Source: Kumtagia ephedrae
GTDB taxonomy: Bacteria; Pseudomonadota; Alphaproteobacteria; Rhizobiales; Rhizobiaceae
Length of the DNA: 64,000 nt
NCBI RefSeq assembly: GCF_003012745.1
Contig: NZ_PXYK01000012.1
Location: 62,001-126,000 of the forward strand
Direction of reading: 5' to 3'
The notes under the pieces were generated by a model. It did no database searches and was not told where the DNA came from. It was given only the letters and a program-made list of their open reading frames with translations. A program made the translations under genes and the position numbers. Positions 55,126-63,929 of this stretch are shown here, in pieces; the first letter of the stretch is position 1, and each line of letters begins with the position of its first letter.

Positions 55126-56813
55126 CACAGCGACTCCAAGAATTCCAGCAGCGCCTCGCGGTCCTGCGCGGCAAGCGCGGCGAAGGCGTCGCGCGCCTTT
55201 CCGCCCTCGCCGCCGTGCCAGAGGATCGCCTCCGTCAGGTTGCGCGCACGCCCGTCATGCAGGAAGAAGGTGTGGCCGGAGACCCGCTCGGTCAGCCCGA
55301 TGCCCCAGAGCGGCGGCGTGCGCCACTCGCTTCCGCCGGCGTCGCCCACCTGCTGCCCGTCGGCGAGGCTGTCACCCATGTCGTGCAGCAGGAAGTCGGA
55401 GTAGGGCCAGATCAATTGGAAGGAGAAGGCCTTGTCCGGGGCGTCGCGGCGCGTCACGAATTTCGGCGTGTGGCAGGAGGCGCAGCCGAGGTCGTAGAAC
55501 ACCTTCTTGCCCGCCAGCACGTCCGGTTTACCGATGTCGCGGCGCGCCGGCACGGCAAGGTTCTGCGAATAGAAGGTGACGAGGTCCATCACCGGCGGCG
55601 GCGCCTCGACCGGGCCGAGCCGCTCCTGCACGCCGATCGGCATGGCCCGGCACGCGGCTTGCGCCTCGGTGCAGTCGCCCCAGTGCTTCGGCACCTCCGG
55701 CGTCGAGATGCCGATGTCGCCGGCAAAGGCGTCGGCCGACTGCTGGCGGATCGACGGCGTCTGCGCCTTCCAGCCGAAGCGGCCGAGCACCAGTTCGCCG
55801 CTGAGTTCGTCGCGCACGATGTTGGGCCTTCCCGAAATCCCGTCGCCGTCGCGGTCGTCGGGATCGGCATTGGCGAGGATGTCGGCCGGGTGGATCTGCT
55901 CGACCAGACCGAGGCCGATCATCGGCGGGGTGACGCGCGGCGACAGCGTGGTGCCGGCGTGCAGCGGGCCTTGGGCAAGGTCGGTCACGCCGTAGGTCGG
56001 CTTGCGCAGCGACACGATCGTGCCGTCGGACAGCGTCGCCGGCATCTCCGCATAGGAGATCGCCATCCTGCCTTCGCCCCTGAGCCCCGGCACGGCAAGG
56101 TCCTGCAGCTGGCCGCCATAGACGGGGTCGGGGAAATTGAGCAGCTTGCGTCCGGCGAGCGCCTGCCTCTCCTCCTCGGTCTCCGCGGCGCGCGCCAGGC
56201 GGAAGAACATCGAGGTGGCGTCGGCGGCGCCCTCCGGCGGATGGCCGCGCCCGTCCTTCAGGTGGCAGCTCTGGCAGGCGCGGGCATTGAACAGCGGTCC
56301 CAGCCCGTCGGAGGCCTGGGTGGAGGACGGCGAGGACACCCAGACCTTGCGGAACAGCCCGTTGCCGAGCTTGAAGTCGCCCTCCTGCGCGAAGGTGATG
56401 TTGGCCGAGGATTGGGAAAAAGCGTCCTGGTTGGGTCGCTTCCTCGTCGTGGCCGCCCCGCCGGGCAGCAGTTCGAAGGATTCCGGCTTGGAGAAGTCCG
56501 TTGCCGGGGCAGTGACCGCCTTCACGCGCGCAAGGTCTTTTGCCGGGATGTCGTCGCGGGTGGTGGGGAGATCGCCGGGGACATCGCCGGCAACGGCTGA
56601 GGGAGAGGAAACTATGGAGAACAGGACGGCGGCAAGAAGAAATGCCGGGGACAGTTTACTTTCTTTCCGCGGAAAGGCCGCGGCGCTGCAAAGCTGGCGC
56701 GGGCGGAAAAAAGTAAACTGTCCCCCGGGTGCGTCCTTCGCGGGCGAGCCTCGAAGGACATACCGAAACCGCTCGAATGCGCTGCGGCGCTTGGAAAACC
56801 CTAGGCGCCGCAT
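55125..56813 (-). CDS. Di-heme oxidoreductase family protein (DUF1111/DHOR)
   Basis: A 562-residue frame. The exported part begins with the signal KLSPAFLLAAVLFSIVSSPSAVAG (about 53-76). Two heme sites, CQSCH and CASCH, and FFLHDGRARNLTEAILWHGGEG near the C-terminus match di-heme oxidoreductases that accompany imelysins and may redox-cycle periplasmic iron. The only usual start codon in frame before the signal is ATG 56813, ten bases after bfr. The intervening 50 codons are covered by two repeats (56647-56725 and 56728-56760). Its stop overlaps the imelysin ATG. Confidence 0.88.
   Translation of the reverse strand: MRRLGFSKRRSAFERFRYVLRGSPAKDAPGGQFTFFRPRQLCSAAAFPRKESKLSPAFLLAAVLFSIVSSPSAVAGDVPGDLPTTRDDIPAKDLARVKAVTAPATDFSKPESFELLPGGAATTRKRPNQDAFSQSSANITFAQEGDFKLGNGLFRKVWVSSPSSTQASDGLGPLFNARACQSCHLKDGRGHPPEGAADATSMFFRLARAAETEEERQALAGRKLLNFPDPVYGGQLQDLAVPGLRGEGRMAISYAEMPATLSDGTIVSLRKPTYGVTDLAQGPLHAGTTLSPRVTPPMIGLGLVEQIHPADILANADPDDRDGDGISGRPNIVRDELSGELVLGRFGWKAQTPSIRQQSADAFAGDIGISTPEVPKHWGDCTEAQAACRAMPIGVQERLGPVEAPPPVMDLVTFYSQNLAVPARRDIGKPDVLAGKKVFYDLGCASCHTPKFVTRRDAPDKAFSFQLIWPYSDFLLHDMGDSLADGQQVGDAGGSEWRTPPLWGIGLTERVSGHTFFLHDGRARNLTEAILWHGGEGGKARDAFAALAAQDREALLEFLESL
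56647..56725. repeat. Inverted repeat with 16-bp perfect arms in the di-heme gene 5' end
   Basis: GGGGACAGTTTACTTT (56647-56662) and its exact complement (56710-56725) enclose a GC-rich centre with CCGCGG. The start of the native signal peptide (KLSP) is coded by one arm. The GGGGACA border recurs at 36395 and 59287. Confidence 0.92.
56728..56760. repeat. Short palindrome related to the 20181-20319 element
   Basis: GGTGCGTCCTTCG, an 11-bp middle and CGAAGGAC form an 8-bp hairpin. The left part is identical to the first 13 bases of the arm at 20181, and GGCGAGCCTCG is its inverted partner, so this is a shortened copy of that element. It is in frame near codons 18-28 of the di-heme gene. Confidence 0.8.
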
Positions 56814-56823
56814 ATTCGCATGC

Positions 56824-57309
56824 TCAGTGGGCGTCGTTCGCCGGTTCGGCGTTGAGAAGGCCGTATTTCTCCTCGCCGATCGAGGCGAGCAGGTCGAGCT
56901 GCGTCTCGAGGAAGTCGATATGGCCTTCCTCGTCCTTCAGCAGTTCCTCGAACAGCTCCATGGTGACGTAGTCGCCGAGGTCGTGGCTGATTTCGCGGGA
57001 CTTCTTGTAGGAGGTGCGGGCGTCGTACTCCCCGGCAAGATCCGCCTCCAGCACTTCCTTGACGTTCTGGCCGATCCTGAGCGGCGCTACCGTCTGCAGG
57101 TTCGGATGCCCTTCGAGGAAGATGATGCGGGCGATGATCTTGTCTGCGTGATGCATTTCCTCGATCGATTCCGCCCGCTCCTTCTTGGCGAGCTTCTGGT
57201 ATCCCCAGTCCTCGAGGAGCCGGTAGTGGAGCCAGTACTGATTGACGGCGCCGAGCTCCAGAAAGAGAGCCTCGTTAAGCCGCTCGATGACCTGTTGTTC
57301 GCCCTTCAT
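56824..57309 (-). CDS. bfr: Bacterioferritin
   Basis: A 161-residue heme-containing ferritin. Conserved ferroxidase residues are in [12 protein letters not shown] (Glu18), [13 protein letters not shown] (Glu51, heme ligand Met52, His54) and [15 protein letters not shown] (Glu/His near 127-130). It forms a 24-mer that stores iron. The gene overlaps the end of bfd by 35 bp and lies in the operon started by the imelysin gene, behind an Irr box. Confidence 0.96.
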   Translation of the reverse strand: MKGEQQVIERLNEALFLELGAVNQYWLHYRLLEDWGYQKLAKKERAESIEEMHHADKIIARIIFLEGHPNLQTVAPLRIGQNVKEVLEADLAGEYDARTSYKKSREISHDLGDYVTMELFEELLKDEEGHIDFLETQLDLLASIGEEKYGLLNAEPANDAH

Positions 57310-57586
57310 GGCGCCTGCTCCCGTATTCAGACCGCAGTCCTCTGACGCGGTCTAGGTGTGAAACGACGTCCACCCCGTTCGCCTCCGAGCGGAGATGGTA
57401 GGCCTCGGTTACCCGAATGATCGTTTCCACCACATTTGGGAAGCAGCCGCAACAGCGCCCTCGCTTGCGGAGGCTGTGATAAACCTTCGCCGGCACGATG
57501 AGCGTCCACGGATCCTGCTCGAGCAGTTCAAGGATTGCTTCTTCGATCTCCCTTTCGGTGATGAGGTTGCAGTGGCAAATCAGCAT
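57275..57586 (-). CDS. bfd: Bacterioferritin-associated ferredoxin
   Basis: A 103-residue Bfd. The 2Fe-2S ligands are CHC at residues 4-6 and CCGC (about 45-48), in the Bfd arrangement. It reduces the ferritin core to release iron. The C-terminal tail after residue 75 ([17 protein letters not shown]) is longer than usual and basic, and overlaps the start of bfr, so it may be a relic of a lost stop codon. Confidence 0.92.
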   Translation of the reverse strand: MLICHCNLITEREIEEAILELLEQDPWTLIVPAKVYHSLRKRGRCCGCFPNVVETIIRVTEAYHLRSEANGVDVVSHLDRVRGLRSEYGSRRHEGRTTGHRAA

Positions 57587-57655
57587 GTCGAACTCTGGTC
57601 TGGCTGGCGGCGCGGCAGCCCGCGCCGTTTGGCTGTGTGGCGTCGGCCGCGGGCG

Positions 57656-58957
57656 TTACTGGAACACCTTGTCCGGCGCGTCGAGACTGTCGGAACCCTC
57701 GAAAGCGATGGAGTCGAGCTTGAGCGCCGCGACGGCGCGCTCGATCGATTTGGTCTGGTCGACCAGCGCGTCGATCGCCGCCTGCACGGTGGCGTTGCCC
57801 TCCGCGTTGCCTTCGCCGATCTGCTGGTCATAGGCCTCGCCGCCCTCGGCGCGCGCCTCGATCGCCTCCATCTTCCCGACCGTGGTGTCCAGCTTGCCGA
57901 CCAGCTCGGCGTCGACGGCCGGATCGGCCTCCTTCACCAGCGCCGAGATCGACGGGCCTTCCACCTTGCTTCCGTCGACGCGGGTGTAGCTGCCGGTATA
58001 GACGTTGCGGACGCCGACCGCGTCGTAGAGATGCGAGATATGGGTGTTGTCGGAGAAGCAGTCGTGCTCCTCCTCCGGATCGTGCAGCAAAAGGCCGAGC
58101 TTCATGCGCTCGCCGGCAAGCTCGCCATAGGACAGCGAGCCCATGCCGGTGAGGATGGTGGCGATGCCGGCCTTGGGATCGCCGTCGGTCAGCGCCTTGC
58201 GCGCCGCGCCGTCGGCCTTCCAGTTGTCGACCATCTCCTGCAGATCGCTGACCAGGAGATCGCTGGCGGCGGCCAGATACTGGCCGCGCCGGTCGCAATT
58301 GCCGCCGGTGCAGTTGGCGGTGTCGTAATCGGTGAAGGGACGGTTGCCGGCGCCCGGCCCGGTGCCGTTCAGGTCCTGGCCCCACAGCAGGAACTCGATC
58401 GCATGATAACCGGTGGCGACGTTGGCCTCGATGTCGCCGGCCTCCTGCAGCGTGCCGGACAGGAACTCCGGCGTGATGGCGGTGGCGTCGACCTTCTCGC
58501 CGTTGATCTCGATTTCCTTGCTGGCGATGACATTCGCCGTATAGAGCGTGTTCTCGTCGGACTCGGTGCCGTAGCTCTTGTCGACGTAGTCGATCAGCCC
58601 CTCGTCGAGAGGCCAGGCGTTCACCCGGCCTTCCCAGTCGTCGACGATGGCGTTGCCGAAGCGGTAGGCCTCGGTCTGCTGATAGGGGATGCGCGCCGCC
58701 TTCCATGCGTCCTTGGCGGCGGCAAGCGTCTCGGCGGACGGCTTGGCGATCAGCGCGTCGACCGCGGCATCCAGTGCCTTGGCGGTGGTCAGCGCATCCT
58801 CGTAGCCGGCAAGCGCGATGTCGGCATAGGTCGAGAGCACCGCCTTCGGATCGGTGTCGGCCTTGGCCGGCAGGACGAAGATCGCCGCCGTCAGCGCCAC
58901 CGTCGCCGCCAGCGCGGCAAGCCGGGTGGAATGCCGGGTCGTGGGGAATGCGCGCAT
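57656..58957 (-). CDS. Imelysin family iron-uptake protein (IrpA-like)
   Basis: A 433-residue imelysin. Start 58957 (MRAFPTTRHSTRL) has GAGGAG upstream and a clear signal peptide ending FVLPAKADT. It carries the imelysin motif GxHxxE in GYHAIEFLLWGQDLNGTG, a possible metal site, and a helical fold with two repeats (YADIALAGYEDALTTAKAL; NCTGGNCDRRGQYLAAASDLL). It is probably the first gene of the iron operon, under an Irr box about 290 bp upstream. Unlike the later secreted proteins of this operon, its N-terminus is not preceded by repeat sequence. Confidence 0.93.
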   Translation of the reverse strand: MRAFPTTRHSTRLAALAATVALTAAIFVLPAKADTDPKAVLSTYADIALAGYEDALTTAKALDAAVDALIAKPSAETLAAAKDAWKAARIPYQQTEAYRFGNAIVDDWEGRVNAWPLDEGLIDYVDKSYGTESDENTLYTANVIASKEIEINGEKVDATAITPEFLSGTLQEAGDIEANVATGYHAIEFLLWGQDLNGTGPGAGNRPFTDYDTANCTGGNCDRRGQYLAAASDLLVSDLQEMVDNWKADGAARKALTDGDPKAGIATILTGMGSLSYGELAGERMKLGLLLHDPEEEHDCFSDNTHISHLYDAVGVRNVYTGSYTRVDGSKVEGPSISALVKEADPAVDAELVGKLDTTVGKMEAIEARAEGGEAYDQQIGEGNAEGNATVQAAIDALVDQTKSIERAVAALKLDSIAFEGSDSLDAPDKVFQ

Positions 58958-59441
58958 CGTGCCGATCTCCTCAGCGGAAGCAGGGAATGAAGGCGGAAGC
59001 GGGCCGCGGACCCGCGAGCGTGGAGGGTTCGGCGAGCCCGGAAAGGCAGACGCAGGCCTGCGCCGGTGCCGTGGCACCGGTCACCTCGCAGTGGCGCAAG
59101 GCTCGGGAAACAAACACGAAACCCTCCAATCGCATGGGGTCAAGGCCCAAACATCAAAGGCATGCACTTGTCGCGCATGCTGTCCCCTTACTGCCCGTCA
59201 TCTGTCCGAGTCAATCCCGTCCTTAGAAAAGCGACAATAAATCAATATGTTAGAACTATTCTAAACTGATCACCTTTTTCGTAGAGGGGACAGGTACTTG
59301 CACAGGTGTGCTGATTCGAGGCGGCCCGGCGGGATTGACAGCCGGCTGGCCAAAGTGCGACGCCCCGCCGCAGCCCGATGTCGGCGCCGGACATTTGCCG
59401 CTCCGGCGCGGTCCTTAGAATTCGCGGGGAATGGTGAGAAC
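58958..59441. other. Divergent regulatory region of the iron operon
   Basis: These 484 bases lie between the imelysin gene (minus) and the FAD reductase gene (plus). They hold the Irr box described next and two related words, TGTCCCCTTA near 59180 and GGGGACAGGTA near 59287, that bracket the box and resemble repeat borders seen elsewhere. No gene is supported. Confidence 0.6.
59250..59264. promoter_or_regulatory. Irr box / iron control element
   Basis: TTAGAACTATTCTAA is a perfect TTAGAA-N3-TTCTAA inverted repeat in a local A/T-rich island. It agrees with the iron control element bound by Irr in Bradyrhizobium, Rhizobium and relatives, where Irr represses iron-storage genes such as bfr under iron limitation. 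It is placed to control the imelysin-bfd-bfr operon, and possibly the divergent reductase. Confidence 0.85.
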
Positions 59442-60689
59442 ATGAGCGACGGGGTCGTCATCGTTGGCGCGGGGCATGCGGGCGTGCAGGCGGCCGCCAG
59501 CCTGCGCGAGGAAGGCTTTGCCGGACCGGTGACGCTGGTCGGCGACGAGAACGAGCTGCCCTATCACAAGCCGCCGCTGTCGAAGGCCTTCCTCAAGGAG
59601 GCCGAAGCGAAGCCGCAGGTGCTGCGCGCCGAGGCTTTTTATACGGGCGCCGGCATCGCGCTGCGCTTCGGCGAGCGGGTCGTGGGGATCGACCGGGCGG
59701 CGCGCAGGCTGGAGCTTGCCGGTGGCGGCCGTCTCGGTTTCGACCGGCTGATCCTGGCCACGGGATCGCGGCCGCGCAGCCTGCCGCTCGCCGGCGGCGA
59801 TCTTGCCGGCATCTTTTCGCTGCGCACCGTCGCCGACGCCCGCGCCATCCGCGAGCATGCGGCAGGCGCCGCCGACGTCGTCGTGCTGGGCGGCGGCTTC
59901 ATCGGCCTGGAGATCGCCGCGACGCTCGCCGCCGGCGGGCGGCGGGTGACGGTGGTCGAGGCGCAGGCCCGCCTGCTCGGCCGCGCGGTGGCGCCGTTCA
60001 TTTCCGCTCATGTCGCCGGCCGGCTCGCTGCCGGCGGTGTGCGGCTGCTGATGCAGACCACGGTCGAGCGGCTGGAGGGGTCGGCCGGTCGCGTCGCCGC
60101 GGTGGTGACCTCGGCCGGCGAGCGCGTCGCCGCCGAGATGGTGCTGGTCGGCGTCGGCGCCGTGCCGGTCACCGAACTCGCCGAGAGCGCCGGCCTTGCG
60201 ACCGGCAACGGAATCCGCGTCGATGCGCAGATGCGCAGCTCGGTCCCGGAGATTCTGGCGATCGGCGACGCCGTCAACTATCGCCACTGGCAGTCCGGCA
60301 CCGACGTGAGGCTGGAATCGGTGCAGAATGCCACGGATCAGGCGCGGCTGGCGGCGCGCACCATCACCGGCCGCGAGGAGCCGTACATGGCGGTGCCGTG
60401 GTTCTGGTCCGACATCGGCGACATGAAGCTGCAGATGGTCGGCCTGCCCGGCGCAGGCGACCGCACCGTGGTTGCCGGCGACGCGGCGGAGAACCGCTTT
60501 TCCGTCTTCCACTATCAGGGGCCAGTGCTGACGGCGATCGAATCGGTCAACCGGCCGGCCGACCATATGCTCGGTCGGAAAATGCTGGCGGCAGGCTTCT
60601 CGCCGACACCGGAGCAGGCGGCCGGCGGCGAGCTCAAGGAGATTATTGCCCGCTGGCAGCAGACGGCAGCGGGGGCGGCAGCGGAGTAG
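59442..60689 (+). CDS. NAD(P)H:ferredoxin/rubredoxin-type FAD oxidoreductase
   Basis: A 415-residue flavoprotein. The FAD Rossmann motif is VVIVGAGHAGVQAAASLREEGF, the NAD motif VVVLGGGFIGLEIAATLAAGG, and the second FAD contact EILAIGDAVN. The C-terminal reductase domain has PWFWSDIGDMKLQMVGLP. This matches reductases of the putidaredoxin/rhodocoxin reductase group, which pass electrons from NAD(P)H to small ferredoxins. Being divergent from an operon with Bfd, it might reduce Bfd for iron release; this is only inference. ATG 59442 is used. Confidence 0.9.
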   Translation: MSDGVVIVGAGHAGVQAAASLREEGFAGPVTLVGDENELPYHKPPLSKAFLKEAEAKPQVLRAEAFYTGAGIALRFGERVVGIDRAARRLELAGGGRLGFDRLILATGSRPRSLPLAGGDLAGIFSLRTVADARAIREHAAGAADVVVLGGGFIGLEIAATLAAGGRRVTVVEAQARLLGRAVAPFISAHVAGRLAAGGVRLLMQTTVERLEGSAGRVAAVVTSAGERVAAEMVLVGVGAVPVTELAESAGLATGNGIRVDAQMRSSVPEILAIGDAVNYRHWQSGTDVRLESVQNATDQARLAARTITGREEPYMAVPWFWSDIGDMKLQMVGLPGAGDRTVVAGDAAENRFSVFHYQGPVLTAIESVNRPADHMLGRKMLAAGFSPTPEQAAGGELKEIIARWQQTAAGAAAE

Positions 60690-60698
60690 CGAAGGCCT

Positions 60699-60745
60699 TC
60701 CCTCCCCCTCGAGGGGAGGGTGGCCGCGAAGCGGCCGGGTGGGGT
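60699..60745. repeat. Single repeat arm after the FAD reductase gene
   Basis: CCCTCCCCCTCGAGGGGAGGG followed by GGCCGCGAAGCGGCC and GGGTGGGG is nearly identical to the left arm at 38104-38146. No inverted partner is near, so it is a solo arm. The rest of the 285-bp gap 60690-60974 shows nothing I can name. Confidence 0.85.
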
Positions 60746-60974
60746 CATCGCGGCCGTCCGCGGCGCAAAAACGAGCGTCAGCGATTCCCTCACAATTACC
60801 CGGATTGACAGCAATCGTCCCTTTCGGTTTCCTGCGAATCGGCCAGTGCAGCCCGCCGCTCGCTCCCGCCTGGGATGGTGAATGCACGACGATCCGGTTC
60901 CGACCCCATGCAAGGGCGAGCCCGTCAGCAATGCGAGCACTGACTTTGCGGTTCGCCCGGCAGAGGATCGGATC

Positions 60975-61706
60975 ATGCGTACCTTCCGTGACGCAAAGAC
61001 TATGGCCAAGGCGCTCCGCCAGGGCCTGAACGAACGCGGCATCGCCCTCACCCACAGCGACTGCCTGGAACTGGTCGCCCGCCAGTTCGGCTTCCAGGAC
61101 TGGAACATCCTGGCGGCACGGATTTCCGACGGCGGCACGCCGCAGGTGGCGCTGCGCCTGCCCGAAGGCTGGATCGCCGGCGGCTCCAAGCCGGAGCACT
61201 ACGAGATGGGGGTCGATTCCGGCATGCCGGGATCGCCGGCGCTCATCCGCTGCAAGTACGAGGCGGACGATCCGGCCTATCTGTCCGCCGAGAAAGGCTT
61301 CGGCACGCTGATGCAGAGCGTCGCCGCCGCAGGCTATCTCGGCAAGCGGCTTCGCCTGAATGCCGAACTGAGGACCGAGGAGGTCTCGGGAGCGGGGACG
61401 ATCTGGATGCGCATCGACCGCGCGCCCGGCCAGACGGCCCGCTTCGACAATATGGAGAGCCGGTCGGACCAGGGCGTTCTCGCCGGAACCACCGGCTGGA
61501 CACCGCGTCAGATCGTGCTCGACGTTCCCGACGATGCCGAAAGCATCCATTTCGGTTTCTATCTGCGCGGCACCGGCCGAACCTGGCTCCGCAACGTCAC
61601 GCTGGTCGAGGTCGGCGAGGACGTCGCCGCGACCGGGGGCGGCGGCGCCTATCTTGCCGGCCCCACCAACCTCGACTTCTCGCGGCTTTCGCCCGGGAGC
61701 CGGTAG
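60975..61706 (+). CDS. Glyoxalase-superfamily-like protein with C-terminal beta domain
   Basis: A 243-residue protein. Residues 1-50 (MRTFRDAKTMAKALRQGLNERGIALTHSDCLELVARQFGFQDWNILAARI) match a short helical domain often annotated as glyoxalase superfamily protein. The remainder (LPEGWIAGGSKPEHYEMGVDSG ... IHFGFYLRGTGRTWLRNVTLVEVG) looks like a jelly-roll carbohydrate-binding fold. ATG 60975 has AGAGGAT upstream. The function is unknown; a cytoplasmic regulatory or binding role is a guess. Confidence 0.75.
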   Translation: MRTFRDAKTMAKALRQGLNERGIALTHSDCLELVARQFGFQDWNILAARISDGGTPQVALRLPEGWIAGGSKPEHYEMGVDSGMPGSPALIRCKYEADDPAYLSAEKGFGTLMQSVAAAGYLGKRLRLNAELRTEEVSGAGTIWMRIDRAPGQTARFDNMESRSDQGVLAGTTGWTPRQIVLDVPDDAESIHFGFYLRGTGRTWLRNVTLVEVGEDVAATGGGGAYLAGPTNLDFSRLSPGSR

Positions 61707-61870
61707 GCCGGTGCTTGTCCCCTTTTTATGGGGAAAAACACCCGGATAGAGGACGGCGCCTGCGTTCGAACGCCGGCGCCGTTACCATCCGCTGCCAGCA
61801 GCAACGACTGGCCCAATGGCCTTGACCGGCGGATCGGCCTATAAGGCCGCTCCCGAAGGATCGACCCGCC

Positions 61871-63115
61871 ATGCTCGCCATCACCGGTCGTCGCCGACAG
61901 GCGACGCTTGCCTTCATCTTCGTCACCGCGGTGCTCGACATCGTCGCCATGGGCATCGTCATCCCGGTGCTGCCGCCGCTGATCGAGGAGTTCGCCGGAT
62001 CGAACGCCCAGGCGGGCTGGATCAACGGTGTGTTCGTGGCGCTGTGGGCCGGCGTGCAGTTCGTCTGCTCGCCGATCGTCGGCTCGATCTCCGACCGCTA
62101 CGGCCGCCGGCCGGTCATCCTGCTGTCGGCTGCCGGGCTTTCCGCCGATTACGTGCTGATGGCGCTGGCGCCCGACCTGTGGTGGCTGGCGGTCGGCCGC
62201 ATCGTCGCCGGCCTGACCTCGTCGAGCTTCACCACGGTGTTCGCCTACATGGCCGACATCACGCCGCCCGAGGGCCGGGCGCGCGCCTACGGGCTGATCG
62301 GCGCGGCCTTCAGCGGCGGCTTCGTGCTCGGCCCTGTGCTGGGCGGCTTCCTCGGCGAGATCTCGCCGCGCGCACCGTTCTGGTTCGCCGCCGCCATGTC
62401 GGGCATAGCCTTCCTCTACGGCCTGTTCGTCCTGCCGGAATCGCTCGCCCCGGAAAAGCGCATGGCTTTCTCGTGGAAGCGGGCGAATCCTTTCGGCGCG
62501 CTGCAACTCCTGCGCTCGCATACCGAGCTGTTCGGGCTCGCGTCAGTCAACTTCCTGCTGCACTTCTCGCACCACGTCTTCTCCGCAGTCTTCGTGCTCT
62601 ACGCCGGCGATCGCTACGGCTGGGGTCCGTGGCAGGTCGGGCTGGTGCTGGCCTTCGTCGGCGCGCTCGACATGGCCGTGCAGGGCCTGCTGGTCGGCCC
62701 GTTGGTCAAGCGCCTGGGCGACCGCAAGGTGATGGTCATGGGCCTGGTCGGCGGCGGCATCGGCCTTGCCTGCATGGGACTGGCGCCCACCGGCTGGCTG
62801 TTCGCCGCCGCCATGGTGCCGAACGCCTTCTGGGGCCTCGCCATGCCGACCCTGCAGTCGCTGATGACGCGGCTGGTCTCGGAGTCGGAGCAGGGCCAGT
62901 TGCAGGGCGCCACCATGAGCCTTGGCTCGATCGCCGGCGTCGCCTCGCCGCTGTTCTTCGGCGCCGTCTATGCGGCGACGGTGCAGCCCGTCTCCTTCGA
63001 GCCCATGCCCGGCCTGTCGTTCCTCATCGCCGCCGCCGTCCTGCTGCTCGGCGGGGCGCTCGGCTGGCGGGTGGCGCGCCGTGCCATCGCCGCAGAGGCG
63101 CGCGCCGCGGCCTGA
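61871..63115 (+). CDS. MFS transporter, TCR/Tet-like
   Basis: A 414-residue, twelve-helix major facilitator. Motif A is GSISDRYGRRPVILLSAAGL between helices 2 and 3, and GPVLGGFLGEISPRAPFW is the motif C region typical of exporters. It resembles TetA-type antiporters found in many rhizobia, which export drugs or unknown metabolites. No TetR-like regulator is adjacent. Confidence 0.9.
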   Translation: MLAITGRRRQATLAFIFVTAVLDIVAMGIVIPVLPPLIEEFAGSNAQAGWINGVFVALWAGVQFVCSPIVGSISDRYGRRPVILLSAAGLSADYVLMALAPDLWWLAVGRIVAGLTSSSFTTVFAYMADITPPEGRARAYGLIGAAFSGGFVLGPVLGGFLGEISPRAPFWFAAAMSGIAFLYGLFVLPESLAPEKRMAFSWKRANPFGALQLLRSHTELFGLASVNFLLHFSHHVFSAVFVLYAGDRYGWGPWQVGLVLAFVGALDMAVQGLLVGPLVKRLGDRKVMVMGLVGGGIGLACMGLAPTGWLFAAAMVPNAFWGLAMPTLQSLMTRLVSESEQGQLQGATMSLGSIAGVASPLFFGAVYAATVQPVSFEPMPGLSFLIAAAVLLLGGALGWRVARRAIAAEARAAA

Positions 63116-63181
63116 CCCGCCGGCTTCAACCCGGCCGTCGAACGGGATAGAAGCGTCCCGGAACAGCATGAGGAGACCATC

Positions 63182-63739
63182 ATGGCCGCGCACCCCCCCG
63201 TCTGCGATTTCGGCTGGAAGGCCGTCGACACCGAGCTTCCCGGCACCGACGGCAAGCGGCACCGGCTGTTCGACCTTGCCGGGCCGAACGGTCTCGTCGT
63301 CGCCTTCATCTGCAACCATTGCCCCTATGTGCGGGCGGTCATCGACCGCATCGTCCGCGACGCGGCCGGTCTCAGGCAGCACGGCATCGGCTTCGTCGCG
63401 GTGAATTCCAACGATTCGGACGCCTATCCGCAGGATTCCTTCGACAACATGGCGCGTTTCGCCGAGGCGCACCGTTTCGGCTTTCCCTATCTGCACGACA
63501 CCGACCAGTCGCTGGCGCGCGCCTACGATGCGGCCTGCACGCCGGATTTCTTCGGTTTCAATCGCGATCTCGAATTGCAGTATCGCGGCCGCCTCGATGC
63601 GTCGCGCCGCGAGGTCGGACCGCCGGACCTGCGCCGCGATCTCTACGAGGCGATGGTCGAGGTCGCCCGCACGGGCAACGGCCCGCGCGACCAGATCGCC
63701 TCCATCGGCTGCTCGATCAAATGGAAGAATGCGGCGTGA
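63182..63739 (+). CDS. Thioredoxin family protein (AhpC/TSA-like redoxin)
   Basis: A 185-residue thioredoxin-fold protein. ATG 63182 follows GAGGAGA. The active site is CNHCPYV (FICNHCPYVRAVIDRIV), a CxxC motif. Other landmarks are LHDTDQSLARAYDAACTPDFFGFN and LELQYRGRLD. No signal peptide. Members are thought to be thiol reductases or peroxidase-like proteins; the partner is unknown. Confidence 0.9.
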   Translation: MAAHPPVCDFGWKAVDTELPGTDGKRHRLFDLAGPNGLVVAFICNHCPYVRAVIDRIVRDAAGLRQHGIGFVAVNSNDSDAYPQDSFDNMARFAEAHRFGFPYLHDTDQSLARAYDAACTPDFFGFNRDLELQYRGRLDASRREVGPPDLRRDLYEAMVEVARTGNGPRDQIASIGCSIKWKNAA

Positions 63740-63746
63740 CCTTGCC

Positions 63747-63772
63747 GGGGGACGACGAAGCCCCAGTTTTTT
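63747..63772 (+). terminator. Weak terminator after the thioredoxin-like gene
   Basis: A 4-bp stem GGGG/CCCC (63747-63750 with 63761-63764) is followed, after AG, by six T. The stem is short but its place, 8 bp past the stop, fits. Confidence 0.35.
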
Positions 63773-63854
63773 GATACGGTTTCAAATCTTTGCGACTGCG
63801 GATGGAAACGCCGCTCTGATACGTATACGCGAATAGTGGAGGAGGATGCCGCAA

Positions 63855-63929
63855 CATGGGCGGCTTGAAGACGGTCGGAAGCGCCGCTTTGCGGCATTTC
63901 GACGCCCGGCCGCCTGGATTGTTGAAATA
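63855..63929 (+). CDS. Possible small peptide (24 residues)
   Basis: ATG 63855 has GGAGGAGG nine bases upstream and encodes MGGLKTVGSAALRHFDARPP followed by four more residues. Its strong ribosome-binding site is the reason to list it. It sits about 70 bp ahead of another start (AGGGAG, then ATG at 63997) that likely opens the next gene beyond the window, so it could be a leader peptide. No homologue is recognised. Confidence 0.3.

Noticed and set aside
59170-59300. The GGGGACAG words bracketing the Irr box as a mobile element
   Set aside because: Only about 9-10 bases match and the region between has no inverted arms; too little to call an element.
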